From: Filosporella fistucella
Lineage: Eukaryota > Ascomycota > Leotiomycetes > Helotiales
Length of the DNA stretch: 64,000 nt
Reading direction: 5' to 3'
NCBI GenBank assembly: GCA_030077755.1
Contig: JAQJZZ010000014.1
Coordinates: forward strand, 124,001 to 188,000
The translations under genes and the position numbers were made by a program. Below, piece by piece: positions 56,924 to 64,000 of the stretch; positions within the stretch are counted from its first letter, which is position 1, and the number at the start of each line of letters is the position of its first letter. The notes beneath the pieces were generated by a model that had not been told where the DNA came from, searched no databases, and worked only from the letters and a program-made list of their open reading frames with translations.

Positions 56924-57748
56924 ATGTCGGACAAGACTATGGTGGCTTTGGAGCACTTCTCCAAGACCACTTCTGCTGTTTGGTATCATAAGCCTGCCTC
57001 CAAAGTTCCATCCAGCGATCCAGATCTCATTCTCCTCCTGGGTTGGATGGATGCGACTCCCCGACATATATCAAAATACACTGCTGGATACGAGAAGCTT
57101 TACCCAAATGCTCGCATCCTCGCTGTCATGACGACATATCGAGATACCGCATTCCGAACCTGGTCGGCAAACGAAGATCGTGTCAAACCTGTACTCGATA
57201 TGCTCCACACTCTCGAACAAAATGAGAAAGTCCTTCTCCACTTGTTCTCTGATGGCGGAGCCTTCACGGTTTCTTTGATAGCAAACGCATATCGAGCGAC
57301 GAAAGGGCTGCCAATGCCTGTCACAGCGACTGTGCTAGACAGTAGTCCTGGAAGAACAAGATTTTCAGCAACCATCGCAAGTTTCTCAATCGGCTTGCCG
57401 AAGAATGTGATCTTGTATACCCTCGGGATATTCGTATTCCATGTCGGGTATATCTGCTATATGACTGCATATACGTTGTCAGGGAAGCCAAATTTGATAG
57501 AGCAAGGCAGAAGGAATCTTAATAACAAGAAATTGTTTGATACCGATGCGCCGCGCATGTATATTTACAGCGAGACGGATGCGATAACGGATTGGAGAGA
57601 TATCGAAGAGCACATGGAAGAGGGCAAAATGCTGGGATACGCTGTTGGCAACCAAAAGTTCCTGCGAAGTGGTCATACTGCCCATATGCTTGAGGATCCG
57701 GAGAGATATTGGGATATTGTTCGAAAACATTGGGAGTCTGTTTCATAG
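56924..57748 (+). CDS. DUF829 (TMEM53/PaxU-like) alpha/beta-hydrolase-fold protein
   Basis: Intronless, 274 residues. Matches the DUF829 family: an N-terminal strand DLILLLGWMDATPRHISKY, YPNARILAVMTTYRDTAFR, a nucleophile-elbow-like HLFSDGGAF, VLDSSPGR, a hydrophobic segment at about residues 165-185, PRMYIYSETDAITDW as the acid-loop strand, and RSGHTAHMLEDPERYW with the terminal histidine. Ser-Asp-His are therefore plausible catalytic positions. PaxU of indole-diterpene clusters and animal TMEM53 belong to the same family, but no prenyltransferase, P450 or other pathway gene lies nearby, so there is no sign of such a cluster here. The substrate is unknown. Confidence 0.82.
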   Translation: MSDKTMVALEHFSKTTSAVWYHKPASKVPSSDPDLILLLGWMDATPRHISKYTAGYEKLYPNARILAVMTTYRDTAFRTWSANEDRVKPVLDMLHTLEQNEKVLLHLFSDGGAFTVSLIANAYRATKGLPMPVTATVLDSSPGRTRFSATIASFSIGLPKNVILYTLGIFVFHVGYICYMTAYTLSGKPNLIEQGRRNLNNKKLFDTDAPRMYIYSETDAITDWRDIEEHMEEGKMLGYAVGNQKFLRSGHTAHMLEDPERYWDIVRKHWESVS

Positions 57749-58288
57749 ATCAATATCACTTTTTTATTGTTTGTGTTTGTAATTCAGAGCCTAGATGCTT
57801 GGATTGGTGACCATTCTCGTGTCGTCTTACACATGTGCATGTTCTACTGCAGCACTAGTGCTCAGTAGGCTCTCGTGTAGTTCTACGTTCTAGCCTTTAT
57901 TCTGCAATTACAAGGTTGATCATGTACAACAACCTGCTATGACGTTGTTTCAATCGATCGGGGACGTTCACGGAGACAAGGAACTTTAGATGGCGTCGTT
58001 ATCCTGTGATGTTATTTGCTACCTGCTCGATCTGTGACAATCGAGTTCACGGTCCAATCTTTCGAGATCCTAATTGGTAAAGCACTGTTTGGTATTCCAA
58101 ATATTCTATCAAGAACTTATTTTTCTTGTACTTCTCTCATACCCCTCACCTACATCGTCCCTTCTGTGAACCTTTTCTCATCTCTCCAATTCCCATTACA
58201 ATTAGTCCTCTGTTTCCCTCTGAGGCTGTCTGATTAGAATACCTCATCAAGATATACACCATCTCTATTTCTGAACTGCCTGATCACA
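57749..58288. other. Intergenic, promoter of the MAPEG gene
   Basis: No gene. The right side (from about 58120) is CT-rich, as in other leaders of this window. Confidence 0.45.
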
Positions 58289-58901
58289 ATGGCTCCAGTT
58301 CCAATGATTGTCCCAAAACTCTTGCGTAAGTCGCTTCATAGCATACTAATCAGAACTTCTGGATATATTCATGCATGACACAATTTATTAGTCTCCCTGA
58401 ATACCCATTGACTGACTTGTTCAAGCAATCACTGGCACTTGGGTAGCACCATTCACTCTCTACTACCTCCTCCTTTCCGGCCGTATCTTCAACCTCCGTG
58501 TTCAGCACGAGAGATATATTGGTGACAAGATTACCGTAGGTCGTTTGTCACCCAAAACTCACTCAATCTAATATGGACAGACTTCCACTCCAGGCGAGAA
58601 GAAGCGTGATGACCTCGAGGTGGCTACCCGCTGCCAAGCCAACTTCCTCGAGAACGTCCCCCTCGCATTCATCTTCCTGATCGTCGCTGAGCTCAATGGA
58701 GGGAATCGTAAATATCTGAACTACATTATGGGCACTCTTCTTGCCCTAAGAGTTGCCCATGCCGACTTCGGTTTGCGATTGGAAGGCAAATTTGGCGATA
58801 ATGGTATTGGAAGACCAGTTGGATATGTCGGGACCTCTGGTGTGTTGCTGGCTTTGAGCTCCTATGCCGCATATCTGGCTAAGGGATATTGGGGATTCTA
58901 A
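58289..58901 (+). CDS. MAPEG-family membrane protein (microsomal GST-like)
   Basis: Three exons (58289-58325, 58426-58535 and 58581-58901) give about 155 residues. Exon 1 codes only MAPVPMIVPKLL. Family landmarks are TGTWVAPFTLYYLLLSGRIFNLRVQ (helix 1 and the R/N-containing turn), then RDDLEVATRCQANFLENVPLAF with the conserved R-x-N-x-x-E-N-x-P of MAPEG proteins, LNYIMGTLLALRVAHADFG, and a C-terminal GTSGVLLALSSYAAYLAKG helix. Four membrane helices are expected. Likely an endoplasmic-reticulum glutathione-dependent detoxifying enzyme or a related transferase/peroxidase. All exon joins are in phase with GT-AG introns. Confidence 0.88.
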
Positions 58902-59667
58902 ATCAGATCTGGATGGGTCCAGAAGGCAGAAGGGTCGATGAGAGTGGTGGCTGATGTGGTCGGACGGGCAGATATGGGATTGATTGTCTTTAGCTGCGGG
59001 CAATACATGAACGGCGTATTTAACTACAATGAGGTTAATTTTTCCTTCCCTTTCTTCCCAAATCTCAATCGTTTTAATCTAACAGCAACGAGTTCTCCTA
59101 CTGCTTCATGGTACATCAGAAAAGATGCTGTGCTCAAAGGTTTTATCATTGAGAAAATTGGTGTAACCCGGTTTGTCCCTGTGCAATCTAGCACAGTGAG
59201 CTGTGGGCGCACATATCTCATACCTCAAGCAAATACTCTGGTTCTGATGATAGTTTCTACGTCAAAGCTCGTTCAAGACACCGTCTTTCCTTGGTCAATA
59301 AGACAAATATAGGGCATCTACCTCTTGTCACTGCCGCTTTGGCTGTCTCTATGAGGTACTAGAAACAGTCAGTCAGGAACATAGCCAACAAGAGGTCGTT
59401 ATCGATTTCTCGTTTCGAGAAATATGCATCTCGAGGAGGGACAGGGAAAGACAAAATCGGGACGGGACCGAAAGACGGGAGGGGCACGATAAGAGCTGAA
59501 GCTGTTGCAAGGATTACGATTAGCGCCTTGGTATCAATAACCTCCAATACCTGCTTCCTCTAGATCAACACCGTTACCTTTCTTCTCCACCACCACAGAA
59601 TCACTATTCGAAACTAGACATCTCACAGAAGATATCGCAACACAGTTTTCCAATATGAAATGAGCAT
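58902..59667. other. Intergenic, no supported gene
   Basis: A minus-strand frame at 59359-59547 codes a hydrophobic start-like segment but lacks any ATG near its beginning, so I do not call it. The right end is the leader of the glycosyltransferase gene. Confidence 0.4.
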
Positions 59668-60866
59668 ATGGCCAATTATCGCTTCTACACTCGGAGGCTC
59701 CGGCGCATCGCATCCCAGCCCACCTCGAAAGTGATCGGGACATGCCTCCTAATCTTCTTGGGGATCAATTGGGTGATCAGACATAATCACGACGGAGAAC
59801 AACCTGGACCGGATGCTGCAAGGCCTACAACTACAGTAGAAGACCCGAGCATCGATTGGAGCAAGTTGTATTATGTTCAATATGTGACCTCACCAGAATA
59901 CCTGTGCAATGCGCTGATGGTCTGGAGTGAGATTGAAGAGATAGGCAGCAGAGCGCAGAGGCAAGGCACCGACTATTATCCGATTGTTTGCAGAAGCTGA
60001 CTGTTTCCAGAATGATGCTCTACCCCTCGACTTGGGACCCTAATGAAGTGGACGAGATAAACCCAGGAAAGCTCACGCCCATCGCCCGTCTCCTCCAAGA
60101 TGCTTCGGACAAATACTTTGTCAAGCTACAACCCGTCTCGGTCCTTCACCAGAATGGAACAAAAGAAGAAACGTGGGCGGATTCCTATACGAAGCTTCTG
60201 GCATTCAACCTCACATCCTTTTCCCGAGTTCTTGCTCTCGATTCCGACTCAGTAGTGCTCAAGAACCTCGATGATATCTTCCTCCTACCGAAAGCCCCAT
60301 TGGCGATGCCATTTGTATACTGGGGTGAGCCAGAGGGCTGGCAGTTCTCGAGCCAGATGATGCTCATTACTCCATCTGCGACAGAATTTGCTAAAATCGA
60401 GACCGAAATCAAAGATGCCGAGCCAGACGAGTATGATATGGATATCATAAACAAAATATACAAGAATAGGATCTTGAGGATCCCTCAGAGGCCGTATAAT
60501 CTTTTGACTGGTGAGCTCCGACGCAAGAACCATGTCGCATATCTGGGCTCTCGATCTGAGAAATGGGATCCGGATGTTGTTTTGGGAGAAGCAAAATTCA
60601 TGCACTTCTCAGACTGGCCAATTCCTAAACCTTGGATGAGAGCTTCAAAGGAATTGTTAAACAAGTATATGCCAAAATGTACGACAACCGAATGGTTTGG
60701 AGCTACCAATTGTAGGGATAGGACACTGTGGTTGAAGTTGTACTTTGATTTTGCTATGAGGAGGAAAGAGGTGTGTGGAGAGGGTTTCGAATTACAGAGT
60801 CAGGAATTACCTCCCGATTCTATATACAGGCACGGGCGATGGTTTCACCCTGATGAAGTCGGATGA
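59668..60866 (+). CDS. Golgi type II glycosyltransferase, GT8-like (N-acetylglucosaminyl/glycogenin-type)
   Basis: Two exons (59668-59960 and 60011-60866) give about 382 residues. A short basic cytosolic tail, then a signal anchor at about residues 20-37 (SKVIGTCLLIFLGINWVI), give type II topology. The catalytic domain opens LYYVQYVTSPEYLCNALMVW, has the DxD metal motif LALDSDSVVL (D175 and D177), the acceptor-side MPFVYWGEPEGWQFSSQMMLI, and HFSDWPIPKPWM towards the end, as in fungal glucose N-acetyltransferase (Gnt1)-like proteins. The exon join AQR/MMLYPSTWD requires a GC-AG intron (AGAG/GCAAGG ... CCAG, 50 nt). Read through as ordinary DNA, the frame stops at 60000, so automatic gene callers may split this gene in two. 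Confidence 0.82.
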
Positions 60867-61828
60867 GAACGAGCGCCACTTGGAATAATGGTACTTATGA
60901 TTGGATAGGATGCTATATACCCCTTTTGTATTTTTTAATTGCCAATGCATGTTTGTTTACTAAGCCCATGTTTGACTGCTTTGGAGATGCTAGTGCATAG
61001 CAGGATATTTCTCCCATCTGATCTTGCTCTGTTGCATGTCGCACAGTCTCTCCAATGTCACAGAGACTATCTGAACAGTGAGAACGCCTCCCTGCTTCCT
61101 CCTGTTCTTCTTACATCTTGGTACTTTCAGATGTTTAATGATCTTTATTACCTGAACGGAACGGAATTTCTTGAAAGCTATTTACTATTATCACGTCGTA
61201 CCTGAGCGGTTCAACTGCCTTGTAGTTTTGGCCAACTTAGATATCAGTGCTTGTCCCGGGCGTGGCTCGGTTTGCTTGATCGAAATTGTGCGCGGCATGC
61301 TGGTCTGCCACTTGGGATATTGGAGAAGCTGACACATGCAACAAGCATCTACTGTTTGCTTTGATAAATCTAGATCTGTATTTTCAAGTGGATTCTGTAC
61401 TTGCACTTGTAAAACCCGACTCCTCAGAGGTTGGGGGATTGTAGGAAATGCAAATTTCCAGGTAGAGGCTGGCAGAGTTCTTGTAAATTGTCGATGGCAA
61501 AAGTCCAATCGTATTTTGGGACATTGAACGTAGTGCGATATGCAACAAAATTCATTGATTTACATTTCACAGCTGTGGCAACTTTTATTTCGCAAACTTA
61601 TGGCGAAAGTCCTGGCTTCATTGACACTTGGTATGTTGAACATTCAGGCGCCTGCCCCACTTCATTCATCAGCATTCCTCATTTCTCACACGAAAATTCC
61701 TATGGCCTCTCACTAGCAACAGTCTCTGCACTCTCTGGCAACCTCTCTTCAGCACCAGGAATATCCTCCCTATTCACCCCACTATACCCTTTCGTTCCCT
61801 TCGAAAAATCGATATATTGTCCCCTCTC
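60867..61828. other. Intergenic, no supported gene
   Basis: Between the ends of the glycosyltransferase gene and the small conserved gene (convergent). A long plus-strand frame at 61431-61931 is in part the antisense of the small gene and has no recognisable motif. Confidence 0.45.
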
Positions 61829-62287
61829 TCATACAGTATCACTCGGATCAGCTCCTACTCCCGTCAACCCATTCTTCTCTTTTCTCCCATCACCCCTCAA
61901 CTCCTTACTAGTCTGTCCGCGCCCCGGATGACCATAACCAGTATGTATATTTGCAGATGTAGCTCCTGTTATAGTATCAGACGTGAAGGTTCTGGATTCT
62001 GTGGCTGTGGTGTCATTGTTGCTTTGACCTGGAGTTTCTGAGATAGGGTTTGGTGTGAATGTTTGAGCAGAGGGAGCTGTGCCTGCTGGGAGGGTTTGGG
62101 CGTGGAATTCGGGATGGGCATCATTGCCAGCTTTTGTGCCAGGAGCGTGCTTGGATCATTAATACCGTGTCTGGAAGATGTTCTAGTTGAGACGTACGCC
62201 TTTAGTCGGTAGAGGTTCTGAAGGCGGGACTCTGGAGTGGAATTCTCCTTGGTTAGATAGAGAAGCTGGATTACTGTTTGCCGACAT
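61829..62287 (-). CDS. Small conserved fungal protein of unknown function (SNQGEFHSRVPPSEPL type)
   Basis: Two exons (62287-62198 and 62149-61829) give about 136 residues. The start MSANSNPASLSNQGEFHSR and the join PLPTKG/HAPGTKAGND across a GTACGT...AAG intron give a protein I recognise as a recurrent uncharacterised fungal type. It is disordered, with PEFHAQTLPAGTAP, FTPNPISETPGQ, a DTITGATSANIHTGYGHPG box and a charged KELRGDGRKEKNGL segment. No signal peptide, no membrane helix and no catalytic motif. The composition (G, T, P, N, H, few hydrophobics) is like that of hydrophilic stress-type proteins, but that is only an impression. Confidence 0.75.
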
Positions 62288-62930
62288 TTTAAGTATGGTA
62301 AACTGTGCTCTAATAAGTGTAATACTGAACCGGAAAAAGAACTTTGTGGTCGCTTGATCGATGTTTAATGTTTATAAATTCTCTCTTCTTCGCTGTTGGT
62401 CTCATACTGACGTCGATAAGTATTTGGGGTTACATCATATGCAAGAGATCTCAGATTTGACACATACAATCACACTGTGGGTATAGGTAATGATCGATCG
62501 AGAGAACATTGCACTGTGGGAAAGGAGGGTTAGTTTGCATCATTATTGGGTCAGCCATATTGTTGATCGCGCACATTGTAGATTTTATAGGGTTATGTGG
62601 CGCGGGGGGAGCCCCGGTACAAGGCTGAGAGGGGTAAGGCTGAACCAATCTGCCTCGACGGCAACTAAATCTCGATCTCACCTTCGTTGGGATGGGTTGA
62701 AACTACATCCACTTGTATTGGTCCTTTTGTATTACGCAGTCATTGTTGACTTATTTGTCTCCACTCCGAATTATACAATCACTACTCACTGCTTTATAGA
62801 ACCATCAAGTGAGGACGTCCTCAGACAAACTCATTATACTAACATAAATGACACATTACAATGATACTTCAAGAGCGTGTACTCTCGTATTAAAAGCTCA
62901 AAAGTGCTATCCATTCACGATCATCACAAT
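62288..62930. other. Intergenic, promoter of the small conserved gene
   Basis: No gene supported. AT-rich; lies between two minus-strand genes. Confidence 0.45.
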
Positions 62931-63983
62931 TCACTTCCTCATACAGAACCCTCCCGGCGTGTTACACTTATTCTTCCTGATAACGTTCCCTTCACCAGTG
63001 GACAACACCCAAAAATCATTCTCATTACTCTCTAATTTGTTCTCTGAGACTTTGTTGTCTTCCGCGAAGGTAGTAGGAGTCGACGTCGTGTCGTCAAAGA
63101 TTGCAATACCATAGGTCTGTCCACTGATCTTGTTGTTCTTCACAGTAGACTTGTCCGCGCCGTTAATTATAACACCAAATGCACCTCCATACCCATTGGT
63201 CTTGCAGGTAGCATCTGGATCGTGGAATTTGTTGTCTACAACCCAAGCCTTGGTAACATTCGGGTCGATGAAGGCTCCTATGCAACCGGCAGATACATCA
63301 TTGTTGGAAACATCTGCGCCATTTGTCTGAACACATAGACCGATACCGTAGGCAGATATCTTGTTGCTCGTGACATGTACATCTGATTTGTCGTCCATGC
63401 AGATACCAATGAAGCGAAGGGTATCTGTCGAAGCTACTCTGTTCTTGTATATTCTGGTATTTATGGAGCCAACCGTGAGCATACCATAGATGTCGCTGTT
63501 GAAGACTTTATTGTCCCGAATTCGAGTGTCTTTTGCACCGACGATGGCAATGCTAAGACCAGAGAACCCCTTGATCTCGAAGCCGGAAATAGAAACACCT
63601 TTGACGTAGCGTCCAACCGAGAGCACCTCACGATGTTCTTTAACAAGCTCCAAATCTTGTAGCTCAACCTTGTAGCCGACCAGGCAAATGCCAGCTTGAG
63701 TTCTTAGATCTGGCGCAAATCTGTTTGGTGCCAGTAGCGTGCACTCATTTTCCACAGGTGACTCAGGTGGCATGAGGATTGCATTATGGCCAGCCAACTC
63801 GATGTCGTCGGTAGTTATTCTCAATTGTTCATAGTATGGTCCAGATTCGACTACAATTTTGTCGCCAGGGCTGGCTGCATCGAGTGCTGCTTGAATCGAC
63901 CCGCCCTGCTTGACGTGAGTAGCACGAGTTGCAGAGACTGAACAGATGCTGCAGAGCACAAATAATCCCGAAAACAGACGCAT
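62931..63983 (-). CDS. Secreted parallel beta-helix protein
   Basis: Intronless, about 350 residues, complete within the window with only 17 bases left upstream. The ATG at 63983 gives a signal peptide (MRLFSGLFVLCSICSVSA). The opening HVKQGGSIQAALDAASPGDKIVV is the standard N-terminal cap of right-handed beta-helix (NosD/pectate-lyase-fold) proteins. It is followed by about ten turns with N-K/N-x-V/I patterns (RIRDNKVFNSDIYGMLTV, RIYKNRVAST, HVTSNKISAYGIG, DVSNNDVSAGCIG, TVKNNKISGQTYGIAI). The end NVIRKNKCNTPGGFCMRK carries two cysteines. Such folds act on or bind polysaccharides (lyases, epimerases, glycosidases), but no catalytic set is evident here. It could be a plant- or wall-polysaccharide-active protein. 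Confidence 0.8.
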   Translation of the reverse strand: MRLFSGLFVLCSICSVSATRATHVKQGGSIQAALDAASPGDKIVVESGPYYEQLRITTDDIELAGHNAILMPPESPVENECTLLAPNRFAPDLRTQAGICLVGYKVELQDLELVKEHREVLSVGRYVKGVSISGFEIKGFSGLSIAIVGAKDTRIRDNKVFNSDIYGMLTVGSINTRIYKNRVASTDTLRFIGICMDDKSDVHVTSNKISAYGIGLCVQTNGADVSNNDVSAGCIGAFIDPNVTKAWVVDNKFHDPDATCKTNGYGGAFGVIINGADKSTVKNNKISGQTYGIAIFDDTTSTPTTFAEDNKVSENKLESNENDFWVLSTGEGNVIRKNKCNTPGGFCMRK

Positions 63984-64000
63984 GGCGAAGGTCAAGATAA

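Noticed and set aside
56924..57748. Idea that the PaxU-like gene marks an indole-diterpene cluster
   Set aside because: No prenyltransferase, GGPP synthase, FAD monooxygenase or P450 gene lies nearby; the neighbours are a coiled-coil protein and a MAPEG protein.
59359..59547. Minus-strand hydrophobic frame followed by a KR site, like a small secreted peptide
   Set aside because: No ATG near its beginning, an in-frame stop just upstream and no credible first exon.
1..64000. Transposons, CRISPR arrays, rRNA genes
   Set aside because: No transposase, reverse transcriptase, integrase, regularly spaced short repeats or rRNA-like segments were seen on either strand.

Overview
This window looks like nuclear DNA of a filamentous ascomycete (Pezizomycotina). 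The genes are dense, on both strands, and carry short introns of mostly 40-90 nt with GTAWGT donors, CTRAC-like branch sites and YAG acceptors. The protein set is fungal: AcrB, But2-domain and GH76 secreted proteins, Ure2p-like GST, fungal SLATT, PaxU-like DUF829, a GtaA-type glutaminase and a small SNQGEFHSRVPPSEPL-type protein. A leotiomycete (Helotiales) is my best guess, but that is inference. I see no rRNA, tRNA, CRISPR array, intact transposon or secondary-metabolite cluster.

Layout. 1-5.6 kb: the 3' part of a C2H2 zinc-finger gene, a secreted But2-domain protein and a lysine-rich hypothetical gene with a probable frameshift. 5.6-9.6 kb: no convincing gene. 9.6-17.5 kb: AcrB, DNA primase large subunit, a DUF4267 membrane protein, a degenerate tandem repeat with a period of about 148 bp, and a small acidic/basic protein. 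18.4-20.2 kb: a beta-lactamase-like gene that has lost its catalytic segment. 23.2-29.1 kb: cytochrome b561-type membrane protein, kinetochore protein Nnf1 and a PH-domain protein. 30.8-32.3 kb: a GH76 mannanase-like gene with an apparent in-frame stop after its signal peptide. 33.5-37.2 kb: Sec39 and a complex I NDUFS5 subunit, divergent across 193 bp. 38.3-41.8 kb: a hypothetical gene with a frame disruption and an RRM splicing-type RNA-binding protein. 42.4-49.5 kb: secreted glutaminase, an SDR, a fungal SLATT 2TM protein and a Ure2p-like GST. 50.0-55.7 kb: branchpoint-binding protein (SF1/BBP) and a 1002-residue coiled-coil protein. 56.9-64 kb: DUF829 hydrolase, a MAPEG protein, a GT8-like glycosyltransferase, a small conserved fungal protein and a secreted parallel beta-helix protein.

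Most genes are unrelated housekeeping or accessory functions with no operon-like logic. Several accessory genes (4.6, 19.9, 32.25 and 38.8 kb) carry small lesions or need abnormal introns, while the housekeeping genes nearby are intact. That points to local gene decay or to assembly indels. I did not find a clear undescribed multi-gene system. The best leads are the 148-bp repeat, the slippery-site frameshift, the SLATT protein and the active-site-less beta-lactamase homologue. Exon boundaries were set by eye from splice consensus and reading phase, so outer coordinates are more reliable than individual junctions in the weaker models.
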